Source: Circinella minor
Taxonomy: Eukaryota > Mucoromycota > Mucoromycetes > Mucorales > Lichtheimiaceae
Length of the DNA stretch: 64,000 nucleotides
Direction: 5' to 3'
NCBI GenBank assembly: GCA_016758965.1
Contig: JAEPRB010000212.1
Location: 1-64,000 of the forward strand
The notes below the pieces were generated by a model. The model was not told the DNA's origin. It was given only the letters and a program-made list of their open reading frames with translations, and searched no databases. Each line of letters begins with the position of its first letter. Positions within the stretch are counted from its first letter, which is position 1. Shown here in pieces: positions 10,915 to 24,800 of this stretch. The translations under genes were made by a program, and so were the position numbers.

Positions 10915-13900
10915 TATCGAATAAATAGGCTTACCTAGGTTCCAATTTCAAACTTTCATTATATAACTGCTCCTCGTCCCGCGTGCTTTGCAGATTAGCT
11001 TGAATAAATGACTGAAGTTCCTCAACAGGTTTCAGGCGGTATAATGATGATTGGTATTGCTGAATCTCGCGAATAACCTCGGCAGTTTTGGCACGTTTAG
11101 CAAAATTAATCAATTCTTTGGATTTTTTCAAATAGTTGGGATTACCATCTTCTATAAAAGTAAGATCTTGCAAGTAGATACCCAAAAACGGTATACATGG
11201 AGGATTAATCGAATGAATGATGGCTCGATATTCGGTAAAGTTACGATTTGCTCCCATCAATTTACGGATTTGTGATAAGATCTGGTTGGTTCGTGCACCC
11301 ACCATTTCCCATGTTCGTTTCAAACGACCCACAGAACTATTATCAAAGGCCGATAACACAGCCATACATGTATTGAAGTTGTTCAATAATCGGCATTTCT
11401 ATCATTGACAAAAAAAAACAGCAATATGAGCACTTTCTTCGTAGCATACATACACCTACATACACAGATTGTAAAATGTGAAAATGACTAACCTCAGCTA
11501 CTTGAACCCAATATTTAATAACATTACTGCGTTTTTTGATATCACTTTGACTCAAAATAGCATCAGAAACCCATGATGTCACTTCATTACAATATTCAAT
11601 GGAGGCACGAATGTTGACTGCCACATTACCCGCTTCATCATTTGAGTCCTTTGACCAAGCTTTATCCAAACATTCGACAGGACGAATCGAACTATACAGA
11701 TTAAAATCCATAATCGTCAATTGACGTGCCATTTCCAGCGTATCAATATCCATCAACTTGAATTTTTTACGATTCCGTGGCATAATAGGCTCCGGTGGAT
11801 CTGGCAACGTTAACACCATTTTTTTCAACCCCCCTTGACTTTCATCTTCTTTACGCATCTTGATCAATCGTTCTAGTTGGTCAGCAGAAAAGCTCAATGT
11901 AGATCGAATACTTGTGTTGGTAAATTCTTGTAATCGATCCAAAATAATATAATCATCCTCGTTATAATACAGTTCCAGCCAGTTTTTGAGGACATTAAAA
12001 ACACGTAAGCGGACCAATTTGAGCTTCTTTTGTGTCCAGGTTTCAGTTTCTTCTTCTGTCATACCCTCTGGGGGTTTCAAATTATAACGTGCTTCCAATA
12101 AATCCAAAAGTTCAATAGATGTACAAAATGATCGATAGGTTAACAAGAATGTGTTGATAAAATTCATATCGAGGTAATCATGTAACGTTAATCGCTCGAC
12201 TAATCCACGTAACGTTCCTCCTTTAACATAGCCTTCCATGTTGAACACGATTTCGTTAGCATCATAGTCGTATTCTAAGAACCATGGTCGTTCATTGACA
12301 GCTGGTTTGGCAGCTGCTGCGACAGCAGCTGGTGCATCGTCACCAAAGAATTTTTTGAGTTTACTATTTGTGTTCTTGGTTGGTGAGCTTGGCGTATTTC
12401 CACCACTACTAACGGTCGACGAATGTTGTGGCAAACTGCTATCATCTCCAGGTGTGACATTTGTAGAGGAATCAGCTTGTGAAGTTGCTGCAGTTGATTC
12501 AGTTAAGGTTGCGGGTGTAGTTGTTGATAATTTTCTTGCTTGTTGTTGATGTTGTTCATTATCTGATAGAAGTTCAATAGGCACAGTGCTTTCATGTGTT
12601 CCGTTATCATCAGTACTGGATCCTTCTTCGACCACATCATTTTCATCCTCATCTTCTTCGTTAATGGCGGTTTCCATCAATGCTGTTGGATTAGGTGTTG
12701 AAGTTCCTCCTGTCGCTTTGACTGGTACAGGTTCTTTGGTAGGTGGTCTATTCATTTGCCGCTCATGCACCAGTTTACCAACACATGCACAGATATTTTG
12801 AATAGGTAAACTAACACCAGCAGCAGCACGTTCCACGTCACGCACCACATTTTTGAGAGACACAGTTTCATCCGTCATACATTGCATCCAGAAAAATAAT
12901 AACCCCAATCCATCCGATAATTGTTGTCGATCGGCTTTAAGTTCTAACATTAAAGGAGATGCATCCACACCATTAAAGTCAATATCCTCAACGATACCAA
13001 TGAATTGGCCAGTTTGGTTGGCCAAATTACGGAATTGGGTAAACATCAATGCGGCCAGTGAAAATCTTGAACTATCTTGTCCACCATCACGACGAATACT
13101 TGAAAGCATCGCATCAATGGATTCTTGCATACTTGTTCCATACGCTTCCAAATTATCTGCCAAGTCACTTTGCAGTGCATATTTCGCTCTCTGCTGCTGC
13201 TTATTCAGTTCGTCAGCTTTCTCTTCACCGTCAGCACTATTCCTGTCTTGATTATTTTTATCATACTTATTATTCTCTTCTCCCGGGGGGATTAAATTTG
13301 GGTCCATATGCTGTACAATGACTGGGATATCTTGACATGTTTGAACGAAATTTCGAACGGCTAATAATAGTTCACTTGAATCTGAAAGCATTTTTCCAAT
13401 GTTATCTTCGGAACTATCCGCACTTAATTGAGAAGATAAGACGAGTTTGGACATAGATGCCATCATGGCACGATGATGGGCTCGAAGTACCGAATTGGTC
13501 TTAATATACACAGATTCCTTGTCAATGGTACCGGATGTTACTAACATCATCCGAATGGCATTCACAATAGCTGCTGCATAAGGCATAAACATATTTTTTT
13601 GTGCATTTTTGGCGGCTGCATTGAGGTTATGAATAGATAATGCAATATGAGCTGATAATTTGTTCCAAGTCAATGGTTCATTACTATCCACAATTGATGT
13701 ACGACGAACAGAGGCTTGACGAGATGGTGAACGTGGTAATGGTTTTGGTGGTGGTTGTTGAGATGGTGTTGATGTGGATTTAAATGGAAAATCGTCAGGT
13801 AAAGGAGGTCGCCAAGATGGATCATCTATTTCTTGTGGTGTAGTCACTTTTTCTTTCTATTTTTTTTATAATAATACCTAATTCCTTAGTACAGCACTCA

Positions 13901-15369
13901 TATATGTATATAAAAAGAAAAACATCTATTTTGCCCTGTTCTTCTCTCGAAAACAAAAAAAAAATTACCAACGCATTGATAGTCTCAATATCGGTTATAT
14001 TTAACGTAGCTTCTTGAGTCACAGTATTTAAATAATACTCTCGTCCTTGTTGGTTAATTTTTTTTATCCAGGGATATGGGATTTGTGTAACCTATCACAC
14101 AGAAATAAATATAAAAATACACATATGTGCGCCCCCTCAAATTAATTAAAATCAACTGATCTACAACAAAAAAGAGACAACTCTGGTTATGTATCGATTG
14201 TCTGTGTGGAGCAACCAGAAACAATGTATATCGATACAAGGGATAAAAATAAGAAAGGGGCTCAACCAAGAAGTACCTTTTCTGAGTTTGACATGTTATC
14301 TAACCTATCAAGTGGTGCTGTTGGTGGCTGTGGTGGTAAAGGTGTATCATCCCAAGGTAATCGACTATCCACTGATTTAAAATCATAATCGTCTTCTTCA
14401 ACAGATCCATTAGCATAAGAAAGTTCATCCTCAAATTCTGATTCCGATGCGTCATCTGGATGACTTGATCGCATTTCACCTGTCGTATTGTTATAATAAT
14501 AACAATCTGTTCCATCTTCAGTGAGTTGTAATGTCCAATTGGGAGGTAAAGAACGTAGCTTTTTGTTATTATCTTTGGTGAACGAATTGACTGAATCTTT
14601 ACGTGAATGACGATTAAATGCTGTTGATGCTGATGTCGTTGTTGTTGTCGGCTGATATTGTGGATAATCCATGATATCGATGTTATTGGTATAAGGTAAT
14701 GAAAGACGATATTCGCTGTTCTTTCGTAATGGAACACCATTTCGGGTACGTGGAGTAACAATATCAGATTCCTCGGATGCTGTCGACATATAACGTCCAT
14801 GGGGAGATCTCTATTTATGTAAATAGTAGTAATTGTTTAAATATGATTATATTTCTCTTCCAATTTTTTTTACATATATTTTTGTTGAGTGTGTGAAAAG
14901 TTCAAAAAGGGAAACAAAAGTTATAATGATCCAAGAAGTAGAAAAAAAAAGGAGTTCAATAACAGTAGGAGAAGAGTCAAAATAGATAACAATGAAAGTA
15001 TATTATTATTATATTTACCTCCTCGCGATATATGTCATCTGTTCTACCAGTAGCAGAATTATCTTCATATTCATAATCTTCCACTATTTGAACATAGTTA
15101 CTAGGGAACCAGCCTCGAATTCCATTACACCTATTTTTATAAGATATTTTTCTCGAATTATTACCATGGCAACAAAATATATAAAAAAAAGAACGCGTTA
15201 ACATTTTTTTTGTGAAGTTGTTATTTATTTACCAGCCATCCCACCATCCAGAATCCAACTTTGTAAGTACTTCAATGTAGTCGCCTTGTTCAAAACTCAG
15301 TGACGAAGGGTCATTGGAATTGAATGGGTATCGAGCTTGGACCCTACACAAGATGGGCACCTTGGACAT
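10774..15369 (-). CDS. Ras guanine nucleotide exchange factor, Cdc25/Ste6 type, with SH3 and WW modules
   Basis: Seven exons: 15369-15233, 15130-15019, 14810-14277, 14091-13969, 13856-11493, 11398-10935, 10828-10774; 1262 aa with consistent phases. Residues 5-66 are an SH3 domain (ARYPF...LSFEQGDYIEV...WWDG...GWFPSNYV). Residues 171-203 are a WW domain (LPPNWTLQ...CYYYNNTTGE), and exon 4 (262-302) holds a second, WW-like unit (PWIKKINQQGREYYLN). After a long helical/low-complexity middle come RasGEF_N (about 830-950) and the catalytic RasGEF domain (about 1005-1240, with KCRLLNNFNTCMAVLSAF and RLKRTW). The protein should load Ras with GTP at the plasma membrane, upstream of cAMP/PKA and morphogenesis. 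The last exon encodes only 18 residues. An intron carries a TA/TG microsatellite. Confidence 0.93.
10872..10914. repeat. (TA)n(TG)n compound microsatellite
   Basis: About 13 TA units followed by about 8 TG units, lying in the last intron of the Ras-GEF gene. Probably length-polymorphic; TA tracts can inflate or block splicing estimates but no function is implied. Confidence 0.9.
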
Positions 15370-18300
15370 TGAGGTACTTTTTTATATATTCCAAGCTGAA
15401 ACTTCGTTTTGGTTGTGTAATAAACTATTTTTCGGTGGTTTTTTTTGTTCTCTTTTGTTGGTATGCGTAGTATAATATTAATAGTTTAAAAGAGACTCAT
15501 GTATAAAAAAAAGAAATGAGGTTCTTTTTTTTTTCTTCTCCTGGTATTATGTATAGGAAGAAGAAGAAAAACCCTTTTGTCTTATGAGTGTGTGAAAAGT
15601 AAAATAATAATAAAAAAGGCGGAGTCCACACTTATTGTTTCGAAAAGAAAAAAAAGAGGGAGCAATTATCACCATTAATTATTATTTGAGGATTAAACAA
15701 GAAGGTATTTCAAGAAAACAAGGTTGTGCAAAGTTTAGCGGGTCATAGCGGACTAAAGCTGTTATACATTGTGTAACATATATGAGAATAGCTCCGCTGA
15801 AAAATGACATTAAAAGGTTTGCATCACACGCTACCATTCTAAAAGTTCTCGTTTATAGAGCAGGCCCGCGCACTCTTTACCACGTTTTGGTCTTCCACGC
15901 ATGGCATTTGATATTTTTGATCCTAACACAAGATCGCTTTTTCCTCCTCTTCTTCCAAAAAGTGATGAGAAAAAGAAATGTATATAAACGATAGACGGTA
16001 ATATACTATACTCCTTTTACAAACAACGTTCTTATTAATATTTTTTTGTTTACAATTTTTAAATTTACTTCTCCTTTACTCATTTGATAGAAATTATTGA
16101 ATTATGTATTTCGGGGTTAAGAAGAAGTTATAAGACTATCCATGTATCACTGCATACAAGTTTATAATCTCCACTTTTATTATTATTTATTAGGTGCTCT
16201 ATTTAATATTTTTTGATATAATTATTATTAGTCTCAGAGTGTAGACCTACTGTGTTTTCGGTAGTACCAAAAAGAATAGACACAATTTTTAGTACTTCAC
16301 AGCTACTTCCGTATCATTTTATTTATTATTAAACTTCTTGTTCTTTCATTGTTGCCTATTTGTTCGTTGTTTCTGGCTTACGTATTATTAATCTTGTTTG
16401 AGTATATATCAAAGGACTAGTCGAGATAAAATAATATTAAGAACTGGGGTTCTTTCTTCCTGTACTACTTTTTTTGGATGTGATTTCTTATATTTTTGTT
16501 GGGCCATGGAAGGTTGTAATATTTAGCTCCTTTTATTAAGAGTGATATTTTTATATGGGCATGGGAAGTGCATAATTATTAAAATATTATATTATGAAGC
16601 AGTTGTAAGTCCATTCTGGTAAAACATTAGACGTACAGATAATAAAAGAAACCCTGTTACGTTACACCAACCCTTCTTTTTATTAATCAACTTTACACTT
16701 TCCATTTAAATGGAAACCTCTTAACAAAGTTGTGTGCTGTAACTACAAATCCCTAAAGCTTGAAATACTTATCACTAACAACAAAAATGATAATAGTAAT
16801 GAGAGAAGACTATTGTAAAAGATATCGACGAAATAATATATCAACTGATACTTCGCATTACTTGTTTAAGTAAGTAAACAATATTGCTGTTTTTGATCAT
16901 TATCGTTGAACATCACGATTTCCATATGCTGGTCCCGTCGATTTAATAGTTTGGGAGCTGTTTGGGATGTAGGTACAAGGCAAATTGCTTATTTCTGTAG
17001 AATTTATGCATTCACATGATACTTTTATAAAGTTTTCTTTCAAAAATAGAATTTTACGTTCGTAAAGATCCATTCAAGAACATTGCTAGTGTGTCATTAT
17101 TTATTGTCTGTTTTTCTTGTTTACTTCAATCTGCATGTTTCAATAAAGCCTAAAGTATTATGGTAGCTACACACAATTAGCGTATTTATATAGCATAAAA
17201 TAATTGCTATTTAGCCTCAAAAGCAAAGCATTAAGCTATAAACAAATGGATTATAATTTTCTTCTTATAAGTCCCAGTAGCGACAGTTCAAGATGAATTT
17301 AGATAATATATATATGAACGTATCGTTGTGAATGGTTCTGTGACCATGTCTATCAAGACGTGTGAGAAATCAACATCATGAAGTCACAGTAGAGTTCTTA
17401 CAGTATTTCTGACAGAATCTTGAGATATTTAGCGTTTTACCTATATTCGTGTGTGTAGACCGCTGAGTGTATCTCACTCATCTCCGTGCAAGAATATCTT
17501 TAAGATAACGTTTATAATCGAAGAAACTGGCAAATAGATGGACGTTCCCTCTTCTTGTGGTGGTTAAGCACATAAGAAACACAGGTTTTTTCTACTTTAT
17601 TGATTGTTTTTTTTTATTCTTTTATTATCAAGGCGGGCACTGACTCGAATTATAAACGATATTATGCTTACATCGCTTAGCGCTTATTTACACCATTGGT
17701 ACATAAAAGGTCTTAGCAGACGTGTCAAAGCGACGTGACAATAGAATTATTTTTGAAAAATTACTTTGCTTTCCGTAATTTACATGCGGATATAGCATGA
17801 TCTCGGGATTACCCAGTCAGTTGACTATTTTTACTTTCAAAATGATTATTAAAACCAATTTACATATTCTCACGTCAGGTAATGTAGACTGTGAAAAAAA
17901 TGATGGCGCATTTTAGTATTTAGTTTTCTGCTATATTGAATGATTTCGACAGTGAGTCGTGTCACCAAGAGCATAAGAAAAAGAATGAACTTATATCGAT
18001 TTGACCTATTTACGTATTGATGGGAGCAATTACATAGAATACTGAAAAATAATGACTTTTTTTTTGAGGATGTGAATATGTTAAAAGGTAGGAACTTTAA
18101 GGGGATTATTGCTTATTCTAGCATAAAAATAATGGGATATTGCTCTATCTATTACTATATATTATATTAAAACAACAGAAACCAAAAGAACACAGAAAAG
18201 ACCTTTCATATATGTACTACAGTCAGTATATATATTTTTCTATTTAGGCTTATTACTTTTTGGGACAAGACTTGAAAAAGTGGGGGATATGAAAAAGCTG

Positions 18301-19810
18301 GAGTCATCTGTTTTTGGAAAAGATATCAATCACATAGAAATATTAATAGGATCTAAAATAGAGTACTGGTGGAAAAACGAGTAACTCCATGGTTTGCAAT
18401 CTATTTAGGCAGGGATGCCATAATTCCGCTTTTTCCAAAATGAAACCTGAAAACAAAAAGAAAATTGACCACAAAGGGTCCAACCTGGGAAGACAACTGA
18501 AAAACCCGGCCATATGAAAAATGCGAGCTGCAAAAATAATGGGGAAATTTTTTTGTGATTGCTAACTGTTTTGATAGTGGTAATTATATTTGAAAATATT
18601 TCAATAACTGGTAATGATCAATAAAAAACGGTTACAAGGCATGAAAAGGTATTTTAAGCATATTAACAAGGCGTAACGATCTCAACGACAAAGCATTGAT
18701 TTTTTAATCGTTATTAGTGAATACGTAAAGGAAAAAGGACGTTAAAAATAGGTGAGTTTGAAGAAAATTATATCAACAGATGACACGTTGAGGCATAACA
18801 ACTACTCATGAAAATCTATGTGATTAGTCTTTTTTTAGCATGATCATATTGGTTATTTGAAAATCAGTCAAAAACGTATATGTATGTATGGCCCAAATAA
18901 AGCATAATACTGGGAGATGTCAACAACGATAATGATAAATAATATGAATATTCAAACAACTCTAGAATGTGTTCTTTACACCTCCGAAAACGAGCTGAAC
19001 ATATTATAAGTTTGGTAATAGTTAAGAAAAAGAGCGATAGTGTACTTGTAGCAAAATAATTAGGGGAATCGCTACGGACACCACATATTTTAGCCTTACG
19101 GACACCCCACAAATAAAAAGTTATCGAAGAAGTTCTTACACAATATAAACGATAGTAACCGCGTTATCAACACCAATAGCGCTTATTTGACCGTTTGTAT
19201 ATAACAATAAAAGTACGTATACGTTATTCCTTGTTTGTATTGTCTTCATACGACTACAGCTCTCAGTTGTGTACATAACGATATAGTGGGAAAAGTTAAG
19301 AAATATTGAATGCTATTCATAAAAAGTTGAACTGCTAATATAACTTTCATAAATATTTTTAAGTTATATAACGGTAATAACTGTATAGAAAGTGTATAAG
19401 TGGCTGTATGCAACGTAATTATATCAGATTGTTGTGTGCCTTTGAAAAAAAGTACAAAAGTGGGGTGTCCGTAGCAATTCCCAATAATCATACATGGGTA
19501 ATACAATGCCCACCCAGCAGGTAAAACAGTTAGTGCGATTCCTGGAACTGAGCCATACAAGCAGATAGAATAATTAAAATTCTACACCTTAGTAGTGAGA
19601 ATATTTTCCTTTCCTCCTCATTTTTCCTTGATTTAAAGATGTTGTTACTGTATTAATAGATAAAGTTGGAAAGAAAAATGAAATGTCTGACATATCAATC
19701 CTTAGTGACTTTTCATTATACTCGAAAGAATCAAATAGAATAGTTGTCACGAACTCCGCGTTGTTTGTAAGCAGTACATCTCTTCTGTTAATGGTTTTTC
19801 GTATAAAACT
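15370..19810. other. 4.4 kb gene-poor divergent intergenic region
   Basis: Lies between the starts of the Ras-GEF and F-box genes. I found no convincing exon, RNA gene or conserved motif apart from the MITE-like element at 19063-19482. A patch at about 18240-18560 is less AT-rich than its surroundings, contains ATTTAGGC twice (about 18244 and 18405) and may be a decayed repeat, but has no ends I can define. The ORF at 15782-15994 has no support. Confidence 0.55.
19063..19482. mobile_element. MITE-like non-autonomous DNA transposon
   Basis: The left end reads GGGGAATCGCTACGGACACC and the right end, reversed, reads GGGAATTGCTACGGACACC, so the two are inverted repeats over about 23 bp with two or three mismatches, 420 bp apart. 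A second copy of ACGGACACCCC lies inside at 19095-19106. AATAAT flanks both sides within two bases, a possible but imperfect target-site duplication. There is no transposase ORF. The superfamily is not determined. Confidence 0.6.
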
Positions 19811-21381
19811 ATGACAGCAATTAACAGATTAACGGACGATTGTCTTGAACTGATATTATCTAATTGTGGTTCATGTCCGATAATCTTATGTACATTATCC
19901 CAAGTATGCAAACGATGGCGAACTGTCGTTCATCGACCCACTATGGTGAGACACTCAAAGCTATTTATTAAACTTGCTTTTTTATATTTATTATCTTCAA
20001 TAATGATATTCACATGAAAACATGCGCATATATACATACATGCTTTCTTTTTTATTCTTCCTGAATCGCGTAATGCTGTTCCACTTTAACAAATGTTTTT
20101 TTTTTTTTGGTTGACCATTTGGAAACTATTTTTTCCCCACTATTTTTATCCCGATAACAAAAATAGTGGCGACAATTAACTTTGGATAAACCCAGCTTAT
20201 TTGGAGGAATATATGAGAAGATATTAACAATACCATGGTTACCGGTCGATTCCGTACGTCATTTAATTGTTTCCAAACCATTGGAAACTCAACGTCATTC
20301 ACATTTATATCCTTTGAAGGGACTATCGGGTTTATTATCAACCGGTGTGTGTCAACTCACAACACTTCGTTTATGTCTCAGTGAAATTGATTCTCTAATC
20401 CATCAATTATTGTTACAAACCTTGGATTCATTGGATTGTCGTAAAATCGAAACATGGTGTGCATTAGGTCCGTTGGATATGCCTGGATTGATTTTGACAA
20501 ATTCGTTACTACAACAAGTTACATTTCAATTTAGTGATGTGTCTGGATTCACATCCATTTTGGCCAAACCATTGACGACCAATGACAACAAGATAAATAA
20601 GATACGTATTGTGAATTTACGCGATACAGATCAAGTGGAACTAACGAGGCTCGTCACTGAGATGGTATTGATACAAGATCAAGATGTTTATGACAACAGT
20701 GACTATGGTAATGACACTGTTAATTCCAATGATTTGGTATCACGGTGGGAAGCATTTGAATCAATGCAATTGGATAAATATGGTTGGATATCCCAACTGC
20801 CCAATTTACGACATTTTTCATTTGGTTACTGTCATTCTTGGCCAGCTGCTGTATGGAGAAATGCAGTATTACCCCGTTGTTCAATATTGGAAACCTTGGA
20901 ATTATATGGCTGGATGCGTTTAAACAGTCCTTTACGAAAGAAACTGTTAGACAATAGCTATCCTCAATTATCGGTTCAAAAACATGCAGAAGATGCCATT
21001 AGTTCATGTTTTGCCGAGTTAGGTGACCATTTACAGACATTAAAGTTGGTGGACTTCTGGGCGTCTGGCAGTATGAAATTACCGACTCCTCGATATTTTC
21101 GACATATACAACAACAGCAGGAACAGCAACAACAAACATTATCAATGTCAACAACGGCAACGACAGTAGCAACCAGTAGCAGTACACATAGAAAAAAGAT
21201 CATTTTACAATATACCTCAGAGTCGTTCAAAAAAGAAGAATCCTATGCAGACCTCATGTTGAATGATATATATGATTTTATCATTCATCATAGAACCCAT
21301 TATGAAGTATCTGTTCAATTCGATTCCATTTGGGAACCTCACCATCAACAATGGCTAGAACAAAGAAATGAAATAAAATAA
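19811..21381 (+). CDS. F-box protein
   Basis: Two exons (19811-19945 and 20167-21381), 449 aa, phase 0 join. Exon 1 is almost exactly the F-box: LTDDCLELILSNCG, LCTLSQVCKRWRTVV, continuing into exon 2 with the conserved W-R-Q-L. The rest (residues 65-449) has scattered leucine-rich strands (LTTLRLCLSE, NLRHFSFGYCHSW, ILETLELYGW) that suggest divergent LRRs, then a poly-Gln insert and a helical tail. By family it would be an SCF ubiquitin ligase substrate adaptor binding Skp1; the substrate is unknown. The gene ends 476 bp from the convergent kinase gene. Confidence 0.85.
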
Positions 21382-21856
21382 TTATGCATGTTTTTTTTTC
21401 TTTTCTCTTTTTTTTTTCGTTTATTAGCGTTCAAATTACGTAACAAAAAATAACATTTATATATGAGAGTTTACGAAAATGAAAGTGAGGGGGAAGTGGA
21501 GTAAGTCGACAAAATAAGGAAGATAGAACATGATATATAAATAAATAAAGAAAAGAGGACGAAAGAGGCATATAGAGAAAGTATATGATATACAAGAATT
21601 AAGATGGAGAATAAGCTGTTGCAATAATATATATTTTTTAGAAAAAAAAAGGTAGGAAAAGGGGTAGAGAAAATAAATAAATTTGTGAGTTAGATGGTTG
21701 AATAAGTGTAAAGTGAGAAGTTTTGGTGTTGAGTGTAATTGCGAGTGAAAATGCGTAAAGGTATAGTATGATATAATAATAAATGATAAGAATAAGTGTA
21801 ATAATTATAGTAGTATGGAATGACAAAATTAAAGAAAGAAAAAAACTGAATCAACT
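21382..21856. other. Convergent 3' region
   Basis: 475 bp between the F-box and kinase stop codons. The strand bias is strong (G/A-rich on plus), typical of 3' UTRs of the minus-strand kinase. No gene seen; the 62-codon minus ORF here is poor in complexity and unsupported. Confidence 0.55.
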
Positions 21857-24800
21857 TTAAAGCTTCAATAAAGGACTCAGGAAACGACGTGCAGCTTTCC
21901 TTCGTAAACTGCTACTACTACTTGGCGTTTTGGATTTCTTTTGCTGTGATGTATGGTGTGTTTTATTTGGATCTAACTGTAAACTAAACGATAGCTTCAA
22001 ATCCAAATCTGCAGAAATACCACCAAAATCAAGATCTTCCATTTCATCTGCTGTTGATGCTACAGATAATTCCGGAACAACTCTTTGATGTTGCGGGGTA
22101 ATGGATGAAGAGGATGGGGTCAAAAGTGGTTCAGCTACAACTAATGATTCACTCATTTGTTGACGATATGCATAAGCAACTTCGTCCAACATGGATCCAT
22201 TGGTATTACGACGTTTAGCATAACGCGCTTTATCGTCTTGTTGCTGTTGTTGTTTATCATCATGTTGTTTCACTTTTTGTTGCATTGATGAAGTTTGTAA
22301 TGACGCTTGTTTCTTTTTTTGCTGCTGCTGCAATAACTGTTGCTCTTCATGCTGGACCATTTTTTGCTGTTGCTGATGGCTATAGTGGTGCTGATCTAAC
22401 GCATGTTGAAACTGTTGTTGAGGTGTTGCACGATGATCATCGAGATGGAAACTGTCGATATCTGAAAGCATACTGACACTGCCACGTTTCCTTGCAGGTT
22501 GGAACGTTGGGTAGAAGTCATTATATAACTCTCGTTCTTTAAGCTGTTGTTCATCAATTCGATCCATTGTCCGTCTTTTATGATCTACGGATAATTCATC
22601 ATCCCATCCACTACTACTGCTATCTCGTCCCGCGTTCATTGCAGTATTATGATTAATATTGTTATTACCGACCAGCGGCGGTGATGTTGTTGTTGGTAAT
22701 GGTTGTTCAATCATTAATGATTCTGGCTCTTGAGTCACTATTGTCGCTGAAGATAAAATTTGTTGTTGTTGCTGTTGTTGTTGCATCTGTTGATGTTCTT
22801 CTTCTTCAATAAATCGTTCATCAATAAATGAATATCCGTCAAATACTTGTTGTATATCTTGAGACAGATCAACTGCTGAAGGAATTGGCGTAAGCACAGC
22901 GGGCATTTCCAAGAAGGAAGGGTCAAAATTAGAGAAATCCAAGGAAGATCGAAGGTTAGGAACGTAAGGAGGAACTAAACGACGATGATATACATCTTCC
23001 CAATCAATACCAGAGAAGTACATATGCTGCTTGATTTCATCCACGCCATGATACCCAAGTCGTAAACTTGGATCACGTTCCAATAATGCTGACAAGAATT
23101 CGGCTGTTTCGAAATCTGTATCAGGTGGAAACTCAAGTGGATCTTGCAATACTCGACGATACATTTCCGAATGATTATCTGCCCAAAAAGGTGTAATTCC
23201 CGCTAACATTTCATATAAAATCGTACCATAAGCCCAATGATCAATACCGAATGAATAAGGTTCACCAAGTAATGCTTCTGGTGCCAAATATTCAGCTGTA
23301 CCACAAAACGTTTGTGTTACTCGTTCCACATCACCTACTTCATCATGGTCTTGACCCGTTGTAGCAGTAATGAGCCATTTGCTTAATCCAAAATCAGTTA
23401 ATAGAATATGCCCATCGGCTGTTAACAAAATATTTTCTGGTTTCAAATCACGATATAATACACCTAATCGATGAAGTTCGCCCATTCCGTCGATAATTTC
23501 GGCTGCATAAAATAATGTACGCTCCTTGGAAAATGTTGAACAGGTGCTCATCTGAGTTGCTAGGTCACCGCCACAATAATAATCTGTTACCAAATATAGT
23601 CTGTGAACATCTTGAAAGGATGCATGCAGTTTGGCAAGAAAAGGATGATTTATTCCCGACAAAGTACCCAATATGTCGCGTTCTGCAAGAGTATGTGTGA
23701 TTTCGCGCTGCTCTATCACGAGTTCTTTAACAATACTTTTAAGGGCATAAAGTTCATGGGATGTTCGAGATCGGACCAAAAAAACCTTTCGAACAAAATT
23801 TTTTTTGACTTAGTAATCTTGTTATCTATCGCACATTCTTGTTTTTTTATCCATCCAATATTATTATTACCTTGCCCATACATCCTTTACCAAGAACTTT
23901 TATCATTTCCAAATTTTCAAAAAAGTCATATTTCTTAGGAACTTCCGGCTCTTCTTCATCGTCACCATCGAAATCTTCTGATTGTTGTTGGTGGCACTGG
24001 TGATGCTGTTGTATTTCAACATCATCATCGTCATCACAATCGTCATCATCCTCTACTAAAAGTGGCTCATTTCGGATAGGTGATTGCGGTACGACAGCAT
24101 CATCTTCATCATTGTTGTTATTGTTATTGTCATTATGAATAATATCAACTTTAGATGCAGGAACAGTTGGTACCAGTCGAGAAAGTGGAGTATTTGGTGG
24201 GGGTGATAATGGTCTTTGTTGCTGTGGTACTAAAGCTGATTTTTCTACCTTCTTTTTTGTTACTGGCTGTATTTGATATTCCTTTGGTAATGGAACAGGT
24301 AATGGCGGAGATTGCGCCTCGTGTTGTTTTTGTTGTTCTTTGTGTGATTGCTTTAGCTCAGACTTGGAAACACACCTGTCCTCATCCCGCTGAACAGAAA
24401 AAAAATCTCGAAAAATACTTGACGATCGGACTACAGGTTCTAATGAACATTTATGCAGATAACGTTGAATCTTTTCAGCATTGGTTCGATGACTACTGTG
24501 TGGTAAAGAAGTCAAGAATTGTCGAAAACTACGTCGTTTATCCGATGTGGATGATGATGCAGCTGTCCCCGTGGTTGATGATTCTTCTGTTAATTTTGGA
24601 AAAGGGACTTTTACTCGCCGATAATGAGTCTTGATCTTTATTAATTATATTAATGAAAAATATGTATCAGTTTATTAATCTATATACATTCCTTTCCCTT
24701 TCATTTATATATATTTGTATATAATATTTTTTCTCTCCTCCTATTTTCTCACTATAAATTCCCTCTCTTTATTTACCAAACGATCAAATTCGACAAGGTC

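Noticed and set aside
12853..13251. Plus-strand ORFs opposite the Ras-GEF gene
   Set aside because: Antisense shadows of a confidently assigned coding exon, no motifs of their own.
15782..15994. 70-codon ORF in the 4.4 kb intergenic region
   Set aside because: No splice context, homology-like motif or codon pattern; starts and ends at random.
18240..18560. Possible transposon remnant in a less AT-rich patch
   Set aside because: Only a repeated ATTTAGGC word; no inverted ends, target duplication or coding relic could be defined.
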